Assembly: GCF_004339805.1 (NCBI RefSeq) | Contig: NZ_SLUI01000009.1 | Span: forward strand, 151,809 to 215,808 | From: Anaerospora hongkongensis | GTDB taxonomy: Bacteria; Bacillota; Negativicutes; Sporomusales; DSM-15969 | Length of the DNA stretch: 64,000 nt | Direction of reading: 5' to 3' | Shown here: piece by piece, positions 13,368 through 22,892 of the stretch | Layout: the number at the start of each line of letters is the position of its first letter | Numbering within the stretch: the first letter of the stretch is position 1 | Made by a program: the position numbers and the translations under genes | Notes under the pieces: generated by a model | The model's input: the letters and a program-made list of their open reading frames with translations, nothing else | Told to the model about the DNA's origin: nothing | The model's database searches: none

Positions 13368-13868
13368 ATGAACAAAAAGGTAGTGACAAGATACTGTTTG
13401 TTTGTATTCGCGCTGTTATTATTGATAATTATTCCTATTACATATGCTGCTCCTGGTTCTCAGTCCATTAGTCAGTTTACCATGCCAGCCAGCAAGAATA
13501 CTGCTCTGCTCTCCTACTCATTTTTTAGTGAACCGGCAAGCGGTACCTTGAAATTTCATGAGCTGTTCAGTCCGAATGGCAGTGATGCCTATCTGGCAAT
13601 ACCAGTAGAGAGTAAGACAGGAGTTGTTGAAGTACGGCTGCAATTTGATAATCAATATGTTACCGCTTATTTTCCTCAGAGTGGAGATCGTATTTTGCAA
13701 ATGGACAGGAAAAGCCTGGATTGCTGCAGCCTATACAGCTTTACCATTAAGGATGGTCAGCTTACGGTCACAATTGGGACAAAAAGCAATACGGTTGACG
13801 GCATTTCAGCCTTTACAGGTACTTTTGCCAGTCAATCTGTCAGCGGTAAGGCGGCAGTGTACAAATGA
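13368..13868 (+). CDS. Secreted protein of unknown function, coupled to the copper-type TonB receptor
   Basis: A 166-residue protein with a clear signal peptide (KK, then about 16 hydrophobic residues, likely cleavage after ITYA near residue 26). The mature part is predicted beta-rich with no cofactor motif, and has an adjacent Cys pair (LDCCSL) that could bind metal or form a disulfide. ATG 13368 follows AGGAGG. Its stop overlaps the receptor start as ATGA, which implies translational coupling and a joint task. A periplasmic metal-handling or receptor-accessory role is inference. No family is recognised. Confidence 0.75.
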   Translation: MNKKVVTRYCLFVFALLLLIIIPITYAAPGSQSISQFTMPASKNTALLSYSFFSEPASGTLKFHELFSPNGSDAYLAIPVESKTGVVEVRLQFDNQYVTAYFPQSGDRILQMDRKSLDCCSLYSFTIKDGQLTVTIGTKSNTVDGISAFTGTFASQSVSGKAAVYK

Positions 13869-15841
13869 AGAATCTGCATAAAATTGCAGCCCAATTGCTT
13901 GTAGCGTTTACTGTCCTGCTGGTTAATCCGCCCTGGGTTTTGGCGGCTGGGGAAGGTGAGGGAGAACAGCAGGTTTTTACCTTGGAAGAAATCGTTGTAA
14001 CCTCTCACCGCATGACGGAACCGCTGGTAATACAGACTGATCCCAAAGCGCCGCGCCAGCCTGTGCCGGCAGCTGATGGCGGCGGATACTTAAAAAATAT
14101 TCCCGGTTTTTCCGTCGTGCGCCAGGGAGGGACAGGCAGTGATCCCCTGCTGCGGGGGCTTGGCGGGACAAGGCTGAATGTTCTGCTTGATGGAACATCC
14201 CAGCTGGGCGGCTGCCCTAACCGGATGGATCCGACTACTTCTTATGCTTTCCCGGAAGCATTTAGCAGCATTACCGTACTGAAAGGGCCTGAGAGCGTCC
14301 GGTACGGCAGCAATGTGGCCGGTACGGTACTGTTCGAGCGCGAAACCGCCCCTTTTCAACAGGCTGATATTCGGTTAAATACCAGCGCTTTGTTCGGCAG
14401 TAATGGCCGCAATGATGAATTGCTTGATGTAACAGCCGGTGATACCACAGGCTATGTACGAATTATCAAAACAAGATCGCATGCAGATAATTATACAGAT
14501 GGTGCAGGCAACGAAGTACATTCTTTTTATACCCGTCAAAGCCTGACCGGTATAGTCGGTTTGACACCTGATGCCAATACGCTTTATGAATTTGCCATTG
14601 ATACCAGTACGGCAGAAGCAGCTTATGGTGGCCGCATGATGGATGGGACAAAGTTTGATCAAAAAAATTATAGCTTTACCTATGAAAAGAAGAATCTGAG
14701 TACTTTGCTCGTCAGTCTGGAATTTAAGGCATATCATAATTATGTGGATCACGTAATGGATAATTTTTCTTTCCGTACCCCCAGCGGGATGATGGGGCCC
14801 AGGGTCAGTAACGTTGACCGGACAACAGAGGGGGGGAGAATGTCGGCTAAACTTCTGCTGAGTCCGGCGACCGAAGCGAATGTGGGCTTTGATTATCAGA
14901 AAAATGAGCATACCAAAAGAGGAATGGGGACAGAGTACAAGTCACTAAAGAGAGACCCTGATCTAGCTTTTACAAATTACGGTCTGTTTGGTGATATTAA
15001 GCGCACGCTGGATAGCCATAACCGGCTGCTGGCCGGAATTAGGGCAGACAGCCTGGAAGTGAAAAAGCTGACAGAGGTAACGGCTGCGGATAAAGATCAT
15101 ACTTACGGAGCTTTCTTACGGTACGAGCATGATTATGCCAACTCTCCTCTCACTAGTTTCATCGGCATTGGCCATGCACAGCGTCCTGCCGACTATTGGG
15201 AGAGAACCAAAGGCGCAAACAACAGTACTTTCTTTCTGAAACCGGAAAAAAACACTCAGCTCGATACAGGACTTTTATATGATGCAGGGAAACTAAAGGC
15301 GAGCGTATCGGTGTTTTATGCTGATATTAAAGATTTTATCCTGATTACAGGAACTTCATCTGCGAGTAATGTTGATGCTACCCTGTTTGGCGGTGAAGCG
15401 GATGCGGCTTATCGCCTGGCGGATCATTGGACAGTTACAGCCACACTTGCCTATGTTCACGGCACTAACGAAACGGGCAGCAAGCCGCTGGCCCAAGTGC
15501 CCCCTCTCGAAGCAACCATTGGCTTGAAATACAACAGAGAGAAACTAGAGGCTGGTCTGTTATGGCGTGGTGTACAGGCGCAAACCCGTTATGATATAGG
15601 CAGCGGCAGTGAAGTGGGCCTGGATATCGGGCGGAGTAGCGGTTTTGGTATTCTTTCGGTGAACGCAGCTTATCGTCCAACCCGGAATATGGTTATTGCG
15701 GCTGGAGTGGATAACTTGTTTGATAAGAACTACGCAGAGTTTGTCAGCCGGGCTGGTTTTGCCGTTGACGGAATTCCTGCCACTATCAGGCTTAATGAAC
15801 CGGGACGTACAATATGGGTGAAAACAAGCTATAGTTTCTAG
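13865..15841 (+). CDS. TonB-dependent copper receptor, OprC/NosA-like
   Basis: Outer-membrane beta-barrel receptor, 658 residues. A signal peptide (cleavage after about A28) is followed by a TonB-box-like EEIVVTSHR and a plug with LRGLGGTRLNVLLDG and ITVLKGPESVRYGS. The plug carries GGCPNRMDP: C117 and M121 form the CxxxM pair, and H296/M298 (DHVMDN) form the HxM pair. These match the copper ligands known for Pseudomonas OprC. The C terminus ends in Phe (TSYSF), as barrel proteins do. Translation is coupled to the preceding secreted protein, and a Fur-like box lies upstream. A TonB-dependent receptor implies a diderm cell. Copper as ligand is inferred from these residues. Confidence 0.88.
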   Translation: MKNLHKIAAQLLVAFTVLLVNPPWVLAAGEGEGEQQVFTLEEIVVTSHRMTEPLVIQTDPKAPRQPVPAADGGGYLKNIPGFSVVRQGGTGSDPLLRGLGGTRLNVLLDGTSQLGGCPNRMDPTTSYAFPEAFSSITVLKGPESVRYGSNVAGTVLFERETAPFQQADIRLNTSALFGSNGRNDELLDVTAGDTTGYVRIIKTRSHADNYTDGAGNEVHSFYTRQSLTGIVGLTPDANTLYEFAIDTSTAEAAYGGRMMDGTKFDQKNYSFTYEKKNLSTLLVSLEFKAYHNYVDHVMDNFSFRTPSGMMGPRVSNVDRTTEGGRMSAKLLLSPATEANVGFDYQKNEHTKRGMGTEYKSLKRDPDLAFTNYGLFGDIKRTLDSHNRLLAGIRADSLEVKKLTEVTAADKDHTYGAFLRYEHDYANSPLTSFIGIGHAQRPADYWERTKGANNSTFFLKPEKNTQLDTGLLYDAGKLKASVSVFYADIKDFILITGTSSASNVDATLFGGEADAAYRLADHWTVTATLAYVHGTNETGSKPLAQVPPLEATIGLKYNREKLEAGLLWRGVQAQTRYDIGSGSEVGLDIGRSSGFGILSVNAAYRPTRNMVIAAGVDNLFDKNYAEFVSRAGFAVDGIPATIRLNEPGRTIWVKTSYSF

Positions 15842-15863
15842 TAAACCGAATGTTTGGTAAAGG

Positions 15864-15906
15864 GGTCTTACGAGTATTCGTAGAATATTCAGTAAGACTC
15901 TTTTTC
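15864..15906 (+). terminator. Terminator after the TonB receptor gene
   Basis: GTCTTAC (15865-15871) pairs with GTAAGAC (15892-15898). An inner GAATATTC-rich section extends the structure, and TCTTTTTC follows. Confidence 0.75.
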
Positions 15907-15998
15907 TACGTAAGTGGTAAGGTATATTGGCGGGTAAGTTTTTATAAGATGTAAAACAGACGATCAAGGAGAATACCGGAAGGGATGGGGATGGGGCG

Positions 15999-18377
15999 AT
16001 GTCTGAAAAGGAGAATCAGGGGCCATTTTCGTTGACAAGGCGGCGTTTTCTGGCCTGGAGTGCAGCAGTGGCCGGCAGTTCCAGTCTGCTTCACTGGGCA
16101 GAGGCGGCAAACTCTTTTGAACCGGTTACTGCCGGAGCGACAGTGCAAAGAAATGAAAAGGTAGTTCTTACCTCCGGGTCGCATAACTGCGGCGGCCGCT
16201 GCCAGATTAAGGCGCATGTCAAAGATGGTGTGATTGTTCGCATTACTACCGACGATAAGATAACCGACTCTGAAGCTGTCCCTCAGCTGCGCGGCTGTCT
16301 GCGCTGCCGGTCATACCGCAACCGGCTGTATCACACCGACCGTCTGAAGTATCCGATGAAACGGGTTGGTAAGCGGGGCGAGGGAAAGTTTGTCCGCATT
16401 ACCTGGGAAGAAGCAATTACGACTATAGCCGATCATACACGGCGCATTATGGCACAATACGGTCCGGAGGCAATCTTTCTCCATTATGCCTCCGGTATTG
16501 CCGGCAAGGTTGCCGAACGGGTCTGGATGGGCCGGCTGCTTGGGCTTTACGGCGGTTATCTCAGCTATTACGGAACCTACAGTACCGCCTGTACTCAGGC
16601 GGCAACGCCCTATACGTATGGTACGGTGGCTACCGGCAACAGCCGGGAAGACTGGGTGAATTCAAAACTCATTATTTTATTAGGCTTTAATCCGGCAGAA
16701 ACGGTACATGGAACAAATACGCCTTATTATTTGAAACTGGCGAAAGAAGCCGGTGCCAAGATTGTGGTTATTGATCCCATTTACTCCAGTACGGCGATTG
16801 CGCTGGCTGATGAGTGGATTCCGATTAAGCCGACAACCGATAATGCTTTGCTTGATGCCATGGCTTATGTAATGATTACGGAAAATCTCCATGATCAAGC
16901 CTTCTTGAATAAATACTGCCTGGGCTTTGATGAAGAGCATATGCCGCCAGGCATACCGGCTGGTCAGTCTTATAAAAGTCATGTCTTAGGCCAGGGCGGT
17001 GACGATACGGCAAAGACACCGGAGTGGGCAGAGGCCATTACCGGCGTTCCCCGCGATACTATTATCCGCCTGGCCCGCGAATATGCGCAGCTCAGGCCGG
17101 GTGCACTCATTCAGGGATACGGACCGCAGCGCCACGCCTATGGGGAACAGGTGGTCAGGGGAGGAACGGTATTGGCCGCCATGACGGGCAATGTGGGCGT
17201 TAAAGGCGGCTGGGCTTCGGGAACCGGCTATAAGGCCCGGGATCAGGTTGTGGGCTCGATACCGTCTCAAAATCCGTGCAAAGCCTCTATTTCCTGCTTT
17301 ATCTGGCCTGACGCAATACAGCGCGGCAAGGAAATGGGTGCTGCCGACGGCGTACGGGGTGTTCCGAAATTATCTTCGAATATTAAAATGATTTACAACC
17401 TGGCAGGCAACTGTCTGATCAATCAGCATTCTGACTGCAACGGCACTGCCAAACTGCTGGCAGATGAAAGCCTGGTCGAGTGCATTGTGGTAAGCGAGCA
17501 TTTCATGACAGCCAGTGCAAAGTTTGCTGATATCTTACTGCCCTCCGATAATTATATGGAACGGGACGATATAGTCAGTCCCTGGGGCTGGGGGGATTAT
17601 CTGCTGTATATGAACAAAGCAGTGGATACTGTCTTTGAGTGCCGCAATGGTTATGACTGGATCAGTGAACTAGCTGAACAACTGGGCATAAAAGAAAAGT
17701 TCACCGAAGGCAAAAGTAAAGAGGACTGGCTGCGCTACCTGGTTGATAAAACCAGGCAGGCTAATCCTGGTTTTCCTACCTGGGAAGAATTCAAAGAACA
17801 AGGCGTTTACCGCTGGAAATATGATAAACCCTCCATTGCTTTTCAAAAGCAGATTGAAGAACCGGATAAATATAAATTCTCTACTCCTTCCGGGAAAATT
17901 GAGATTTTCTCGCCCCGCCTCTGGGCCATGAATAAACCGGAGCTGATTCCAGCGGTACCGAAATACATTCCGGCCTGGGAAGGCCCCCAAGCACCGCTGG
18001 CCCGGCAATATCCGCTGCAGTGCATTGGCCATCATTACAAGCGGCGGGTTCATTCGACTTTTGATAATGTGCCGTGGCTGGAGGAAGCCAGTGCCCAGGA
18101 GGTATGGATGAATCCGGCTGATGCCGCCGAACGCGGCCTCAAAGCCGGAGATAAGGTAAAGGTCTTTAATGACCGCGGCGTAATGGTAATTCCTGTGAAA
18201 ATTACCTCCCGGATTATGCCTGGTGTCGTATCAGTACCGCAGGGAGCCTGGTGGACGCCGGATGAGAACGGCATTGACCGGCGGGGCTGTACCAATACCA
18301 TTACCAAATACCATCCGACTCCGCTGGCTTTTGGCAATCCTCAGCACACTAATCTCGTCCAGATCGCAAAAAACTAA
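15999..18377 (+). CDS. Molybdopterin oxidoreductase, DMSO-reductase family catalytic subunit (first paralog)
   Basis: 792-residue Tat-exported enzyme (signal LTRRRFLAWSAAVAGSS). The bis-MGD fold closely follows DmsA: DRLKYPMKRVGKRGEGKF, GTYSTA with the presumed Mo-ligand Ser, DPIYSSTAIALADEWIPIKPTTDNAL, NQHSDCNGTAK and C-terminal YHPTPLAFGNPQH. The N-terminal [4Fe-4S] site is unusual. The first Cys of the C-x3-C-x3-C motif is replaced (G60; GSHNCGGRC, with C64 and C68 kept), while C100 is joined by an extra C103 (GCLRCRS). The next gene keeps all four normal Cys. RBS spacing to ATG 15999 is weak (GGGATGGGG). It heads the operon with the second paralog, FeS subunit, anchor and chaperone. The true substrate (DMSO, other S- or N-oxide, or another oxyanion) cannot be told from sequence. 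Confidence 0.9.
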   Translation: MSEKENQGPFSLTRRRFLAWSAAVAGSSSLLHWAEAANSFEPVTAGATVQRNEKVVLTSGSHNCGGRCQIKAHVKDGVIVRITTDDKITDSEAVPQLRGCLRCRSYRNRLYHTDRLKYPMKRVGKRGEGKFVRITWEEAITTIADHTRRIMAQYGPEAIFLHYASGIAGKVAERVWMGRLLGLYGGYLSYYGTYSTACTQAATPYTYGTVATGNSREDWVNSKLIILLGFNPAETVHGTNTPYYLKLAKEAGAKIVVIDPIYSSTAIALADEWIPIKPTTDNALLDAMAYVMITENLHDQAFLNKYCLGFDEEHMPPGIPAGQSYKSHVLGQGGDDTAKTPEWAEAITGVPRDTIIRLAREYAQLRPGALIQGYGPQRHAYGEQVVRGGTVLAAMTGNVGVKGGWASGTGYKARDQVVGSIPSQNPCKASISCFIWPDAIQRGKEMGAADGVRGVPKLSSNIKMIYNLAGNCLINQHSDCNGTAKLLADESLVECIVVSEHFMTASAKFADILLPSDNYMERDDIVSPWGWGDYLLYMNKAVDTVFECRNGYDWISELAEQLGIKEKFTEGKSKEDWLRYLVDKTRQANPGFPTWEEFKEQGVYRWKYDKPSIAFQKQIEEPDKYKFSTPSGKIEIFSPRLWAMNKPELIPAVPKYIPAWEGPQAPLARQYPLQCIGHHYKRRVHSTFDNVPWLEEASAQEVWMNPADAAERGLKAGDKVKVFNDRGVMVIPVKITSRIMPGVVSVPQGAWWTPDENGIDRRGCTNTITKYHPTPLAFGNPQHTNLVQIAKN

Positions 18378-18393
18378 CTGATTAGGAGGACGT

Positions 18394-20778
18394 ATGGCGT
18401 ATGATAAACTTTGGTCAGCACCGTTGTCCAGGCGGCGCTTTCTCGTTATGAGCGCATTAGCCGGAGGGGCGATGGGGCTTACCGCGCTGCCTGTAACGAC
18501 AAATCGTTTTGTAAAAGCTAACAGCCCGTTATTAGGAGAGAAAACTTACCCTACCAGCTGCACTCACAACTGCGGCGGCCGCTGTTTTTTAAAAGCTCAT
18601 GTTAGGGACGGGGTAATAACCAGGCTAAGTACGGATGACAATCCGGATACAGCTGAATTGCCTCAAGTCAGGGCTTGCCTGAAGGGCTGGGCCCAGCGCA
18701 AGCGGCTGTATCATCCTGACCGCCTCAAGTATCCGATGAAGCGGGTTGGCAAGCGCGGTGAAGGCAAGTTTGTCCGCATCAGCTGGGAGGAAGCACTTGA
18801 TACCATTGCCGCCCAAATGAAGCGCATTAAACAAACGTACGGTAATGAAGCCATCCATTTGCTGTATGGTACGGGAGTGTACGGCCAAATCAGTCAATCC
18901 TGGCTGATCCCTTCCTTTGGCGGGGCACTTGCCCGCTTTCTGCATATGTTCGGCGGGTATCTGGGATATCACAATACCTATAGTTCAGCCTGCTTTAGTT
19001 ACAGCACACCCTACACATATGGAACGGCAGAAGGCAATAGTCCCGATGATCTGGTTAACGCCAAACTAATTGTGCTTTTTGCGGAAAACCTGATGGAAAC
19101 CAGAATGGGAGGGGCCAATACCGGCCATTACATCAAACTGGCGAAAGAAAAAGGCGCAAAGGTCATCGTTATTGATCCGCGCTATAGCGATACTGCTCTG
19201 GCGCTGGCAGACGAATGGATACCGATTAAGCCGACAACGGATAACGCGCTGCTGGATGCTCTGGCGTATGTTATGGTCACGGAAAACCTGCAGGACCAGC
19301 ATTTTTTGGACACCTACTGTTTGGGCTTCGATGAAGAACACATGCCTGACGGTATTGCACCAGGCAATTCCTATAAAAGCTATCTGCTTGGCAAGAGTGG
19401 TGATAATACTGCAAAAACACCAGCCTGGGCTGAGGCCATTACCGGTGTGAACCGCGAGACGATCGTTAGACTGGCGCGCCAAATAGCCGGGATTAAACCG
19501 TGCTGTCTGCTGCAGGGGCTCGGCTGGCAGCGCCATGCCTATGGCGAACAGCCGGTTCGGGGCTTGCCTGTGCTGGCAGCAATGACCGGCAATGTAGGCA
19601 GAAGCGGCGGCGGCCCGGGGCTGCGGCTCGGCGGTCACAGTGTGCCAATGGGCTGGATGAGGGCCGGAACTAATCCGGTAAAGGCCACGATATCCTGTTA
19701 TGTATGGCCGGAAGCAATTCTCCGGGGGAAAGAAATGGGGCCTGCCGACGGCGTACTGGGTGCGCCAAAACTTTCCACCGATATTAAAATGATTTGGAAC
19801 TATGCCTCTAATACGCTGATTAACCAGCACTCTGATTGCAACGGGACTGCTAAAATCCTGCAGGACGAAGAAAAATGCGAGTTTATTCTTGTTCACGACG
19901 TCTTTATGACACCAAGTGCCAGGTTTGCTGATATTTTACTGCCTGACGTGACGCAATTCGAACGGGAAGATATTATCACCTTTGCCTCGGGCATCGGCTA
20001 TGCAATCTATCATCAAAAACTGGTTGAACCGATGTTTGAATGCCGTAATGTTTATCAAGTTACCAGCGGCTTGGCGGAACGGCTTGGTTTCGGTGCCCAA
20101 TTCACCGAAGGAAAGAATGAGCAGGACTGGCTGAGGGAATGCGTTGACGTTGCCCGGCAAAAGGATGCGAAGTTTCCAGCTTTCGAACAGTTTCGTGAGC
20201 AGGGAATTTATAAGGCTGCACCTGCTAAGCCGGTGATTGCCTATGAGAAGCAGATTGCTGACCCGGCGGCTAATCCCTTTAAGACCCCTTCCGGGAAAAT
20301 TGAGCTGTTTTCTCCCCGGTTGTGGAATATGAAAAATGATCGGGAAATTCCTGCTATACCCAAATATATCCCAGCCTGGGAAGGTCCCGAGGCAGCTTTG
20401 ACTAAAGAGTATCCGCTCCAGTGTATTGGCCATCATTATAAACGGCGCGTCCATTCTACATTTGATAACAGCCCCTGGCTGGAGGAAGCAGCACCGCAGC
20501 AGATGTGGATCAATACACAAGATGCGGCAGCCCGGCAGCTGAAAGACGGGGAGTACGCTAAAATCTTTAATGACCGGGGAACGATCGTTATGCCGGTGAA
20601 AGTAACGCCCCGCATTATGCCCGGAGTTGTTTCTATCCCGCAGGGAGCCTGGTGGACACCGGATAGTCAGGGCATTGACCGGCGCGGCAATGTCAACACC
20701 ATTACGAAATATCATCCGACACCGCTTGCCAAAGGGAATCCGCAGCATACCAATCTGGTAGAGGTCGTGAAAGCGTAA
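18394..20778 (+). CDS. Molybdopterin oxidoreductase, DMSO-reductase family catalytic subunit (second paralog)
   Basis: 794-residue paralog of the preceding gene, 16 bp downstream with an AGGAGG Shine-Dalgarno sequence. It has a Tat signal (LSRRRFLVMSALAGGAMG) and a complete FeS ligand set: C56, C60 and C64 in SCTHNCGGRC plus C95 in RACLKG. NTYSSAC carries the candidate Mo-ligand Ser; DPRYSDTALALADEWIPIKPTTDNALLDA, NQHSDCNGTAK and the C-terminal MGD motifs are shared with its neighbour. The two proteins are similar over their full length but differ around the active-site funnel (HAYGEQPVRGLPVLAAMTGNVGRSGGG against HAYGEQVVRGGTVLAAMTGNVGVKGGW). They may form alternative complexes with the single B and C subunits, or one mixed complex. 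Confidence 0.92.
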   Translation: MAYDKLWSAPLSRRRFLVMSALAGGAMGLTALPVTTNRFVKANSPLLGEKTYPTSCTHNCGGRCFLKAHVRDGVITRLSTDDNPDTAELPQVRACLKGWAQRKRLYHPDRLKYPMKRVGKRGEGKFVRISWEEALDTIAAQMKRIKQTYGNEAIHLLYGTGVYGQISQSWLIPSFGGALARFLHMFGGYLGYHNTYSSACFSYSTPYTYGTAEGNSPDDLVNAKLIVLFAENLMETRMGGANTGHYIKLAKEKGAKVIVIDPRYSDTALALADEWIPIKPTTDNALLDALAYVMVTENLQDQHFLDTYCLGFDEEHMPDGIAPGNSYKSYLLGKSGDNTAKTPAWAEAITGVNRETIVRLARQIAGIKPCCLLQGLGWQRHAYGEQPVRGLPVLAAMTGNVGRSGGGPGLRLGGHSVPMGWMRAGTNPVKATISCYVWPEAILRGKEMGPADGVLGAPKLSTDIKMIWNYASNTLINQHSDCNGTAKILQDEEKCEFILVHDVFMTPSARFADILLPDVTQFEREDIITFASGIGYAIYHQKLVEPMFECRNVYQVTSGLAERLGFGAQFTEGKNEQDWLRECVDVARQKDAKFPAFEQFREQGIYKAAPAKPVIAYEKQIADPAANPFKTPSGKIELFSPRLWNMKNDREIPAIPKYIPAWEGPEAALTKEYPLQCIGHHYKRRVHSTFDNSPWLEEAAPQQMWINTQDAAARQLKDGEYAKIFNDRGTIVMPVKVTPRIMPGVVSIPQGAWWTPDSQGIDRRGNVNTITKYHPTPLAKGNPQHTNLVEVVKA

Positions 20779-20799
20779 TAGTTGAAGGGGGAAGAATGT

Positions 20800-21381
20800 A
20801 TGTCGGGCCAACGTGGATTTTATCTCAAACAGGACCGCTGTATCGGCTGTTTTACCTGTCAGATAGCCTGTAAAGATACCAATGATCTTGATGTGGGGCA
20901 GTGTTTCCGTAAAGTTCATGAGTTTGCCGGCGGCGGTTACAGTAAGACTGACAAAGGCTTTACGAATAATGTGTATGCCTATTGGCTTTCTATGAGCTGC
21001 AATCATTGCCAGGAGCCGCTGTGTGTAAAAAATTGTCCCACCGGAGCCATGCAGAAACGTCCGGAGGACGGCATTGTATTTATTGATCAGACTAAATGTA
21101 TTGGCTGCCGGTACTGCATCATGAGCTGCCCTTACGGAGCGCCTCAATATAACCCGAAAACAGGTAAAACAGGCAAATGCGATATGTGTAAATATCTGCT
21201 GGATAGAGGCGAGCAGCCGGTATGCGTCAGCGCCTGTCCGATGCGGGTGCTGGAGGCCGGCGATGTAGAGGAACTGCAGAGAAAGTACCAGGGTGTCCGG
21301 CAAATTAAGGGGATGCCCGAACCGAAAACGAAGCCTTCTTTTGTGATAACTCCCCATCGTGATGCTGTGATGGAACGGTAG
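20800..21381 (+). CDS. DmsB-like iron-sulfur electron-transfer subunit
   Basis: 193-residue ferredoxin-type subunit with four Cys clusters in the DmsB order: CIGCFTCQIACK, CNHCQEPLCVKNCPTGA, CIGCRYCIMSCPYGAP and CDMCKYLLDRGEQPVCVSACP. It would carry four [4Fe-4S] clusters and pass electrons from the membrane anchor to the molybdenum subunit. It lacks its own export signal, as expected for a Tat hitch-hiker. ATG 20800 follows GAAGGGGG by 8 nt; an upstream TTG at 20782 has no Shine-Dalgarno sequence. It must serve both catalytic paralogs, since no second B subunit is present. Confidence 0.93.
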   Translation: MSGQRGFYLKQDRCIGCFTCQIACKDTNDLDVGQCFRKVHEFAGGGYSKTDKGFTNNVYAYWLSMSCNHCQEPLCVKNCPTGAMQKRPEDGIVFIDQTKCIGCRYCIMSCPYGAPQYNPKTGKTGKCDMCKYLLDRGEQPVCVSACPMRVLEAGDVEELQRKYQGVRQIKGMPEPKTKPSFVITPHRDAVMER

Positions 21382-21397
21382 AGAGGAGAGAAAGAGA

Positions 21398-22237
21398 ATG
21401 GGTGATGAATGGTCTTTAGTTCTGTTTACGCTGCTTGCTCAGACTAGCGTCGGGATGATTGCCGTAAGTCAGTTTACACCGGAGGTGGAACACAGAACCG
21501 GCTTGCTCGTGCTGCGCTGGGCGATAGGGACAATGGCAGCCAGCCTGCTGGTATCATTAACGCATCTGGGTGATCCCTTCGGTGCTTACCGGGCGCTGTA
21601 TCACGTCGGTTCGTCCTGGCTGAGTAGGGAAATCTGGTGTGCCAGTGGCTTTTTCGGATTGTCGCTGCTGTTGTACTGGCAGGTCCATAAAGGTGCACGG
21701 CTGCGGTCGCTGCTGGGAAAGGCTGCAGCTATTTTTGGAGTATTGATGCTTATCAGCATGTCCTTTATTTATGAGGAAACGTCGGTCTATGCCTGGAGCA
21801 CTGCCTATACGCATGTAACCTTCTTCGGAGCAGCAGCGGCCTTGGGAGCACTGGCGTATTCAGCAGTCATTATACGGGTTCAGGCAGATACCCCCGTTGC
21901 CCTCTACAGCCGTGCTTTTGCAGCCGGAGCTGTCGGGGCAGGCTTGCAGCTGCTTAGCCTGGCGCCTTACCTCGCTGCGCTTGCAGCTGGCTCCGTTTCC
22001 ATGCAGGCGACAGCCGGGCTTCTGTACCGGCATATCTGGCTGCTGGCCGCCAGTCAGCTGCTGCTGCTTGCCGGTGCCATAGGTTTTACTTTCATGGCCT
22101 GGGATAAGTATACGGTAAAGGGAAGTGGTGCAGCTGCGAAATGGCTGTACTTGGGGCTTGCCGCCGTTATTACCGGTGAGTTGGCCAGCCGGTACCTCTT
22201 TTATGCTACTGGCGTGCATACGATGCTGGGACATTGA
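21398..22237 (+). CDS. DmsC-like membrane anchor subunit
   Basis: 279-residue, very hydrophobic protein with about eight membrane helices, opening WSLVLFTLLAQTSVGMIAVSQF as DmsC proteins do. It would oxidise menaquinol and hand electrons to the FeS subunit. The helix-1/2 region keeps the LTHLGDPFGAYRAL segment that matches the conserved H-x-G-x-P motif of DmsC. ATG 21398 follows AGAGGAGAG. The gene starts 16 bp after the FeS subunit and is followed 25 bp later by the chaperone. Only one anchor is available for two catalytic subunits. Confidence 0.9.
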   Translation: MGDEWSLVLFTLLAQTSVGMIAVSQFTPEVEHRTGLLVLRWAIGTMAASLLVSLTHLGDPFGAYRALYHVGSSWLSREIWCASGFFGLSLLLYWQVHKGARLRSLLGKAAAIFGVLMLISMSFIYEETSVYAWSTAYTHVTFFGAAAALGALAYSAVIIRVQADTPVALYSRAFAAGAVGAGLQLLSLAPYLAALAAGSVSMQATAGLLYRHIWLLAASQLLLLAGAIGFTFMAWDKYTVKGSGAAAKWLYLGLAAVITGELASRYLFYATGVHTMLGH

Positions 22238-22262
22238 TAAAAAGTGAGGGATACGAGAAACG

Positions 22263-22892
22263 GTGGAATGGCAATGGAGAGCATATATATATAGTACATT
22301 GGCCTGCTTATACCGGCAGGAGCCTGATCGGGAGGTATTGGCTGCAATCAGCGAACAGCAGCAGTTATCCTGTCTGTTTGAAGATGTAAGCGGTTTATTA
22401 CCGGTGGCAGCCGAACTGGAAGCTGACATTGCCGCTCACACCTTAGAGATCGGTGCTTATCAGGAACTGCTAAGGGAGGATTATAACCAGCTGTTCGTAG
22501 GGCCGGGGCCGCTGCTGGCCCCGCCTTGGGAATCAGTTTACCGGTCGAAGGAGCGGCTGTTGTTTGGCGAGCACACGCTGGCGGTGCGTGCCTTTTATCA
22601 ATCCTATGGCCTGAAGGCTGTTAAGCAGCAACAGGAGCCGGAGGATCATATCGCACTGGAGCTGGAGTTTGCCGGCTGGTTGTGCCAGCAGGCTGCTAAT
22701 GCTTCCAGTCCGGAGGAAGCCAGTGGTTTTATAGAAGGTCATAAAGAGTTTCTTGTCAGGCATCTGCTCGAGTGGATACCTGCTTTTAACGAAGCTGTCC
22801 GCAAAGGCAGCCGCACGGTTTTTTATGACCGGCTGCCAGTACTGACTCAAGCCTGGCTGGACTATGAAAAAGAGGCGGTATCTAGTAAGTAA
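22263..22892 (+). CDS. TorD/DmsD-family molybdoenzyme chaperone
   Basis: 209-residue all-helical chaperone that binds Tat signal peptides and helps insert the cofactor before export. The family pattern is visible in the middle: DYNQLFVGPGPLLAPPWESVY and, further on, the EDHIALELEF motif (P-x-D-H-x-x-x-E-x-x-F). The start is GTG 22263; the Shine-Dalgarno sequence (GTGAGGG) is about 12 nt upstream, longer than ideal, but no in-frame ATG is better. As the last gene of the operon it probably serves both catalytic subunits, whose signal peptides differ in sequence. Confidence 0.88.
   Translation: MEWQWRAYIYSTLACLYRQEPDREVLAAISEQQQLSCLFEDVSGLLPVAAELEADIAAHTLEIGAYQELLREDYNQLFVGPGPLLAPPWESVYRSKERLLFGEHTLAVRAFYQSYGLKAVKQQQEPEDHIALELEFAGWLCQQAANASSPEEASGFIEGHKEFLVRHLLEWIPAFNEAVRKGSRTVFYDRLPVLTQAWLDYEKEAVSSK

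Noticed and set aside
19066..21357. Long minus-strand frames opposite the molybdoenzyme genes (276 and 473 codons)
   Set aside because: They overlap well-identified plus-strand genes completely, have no family motifs, and show no start signals.
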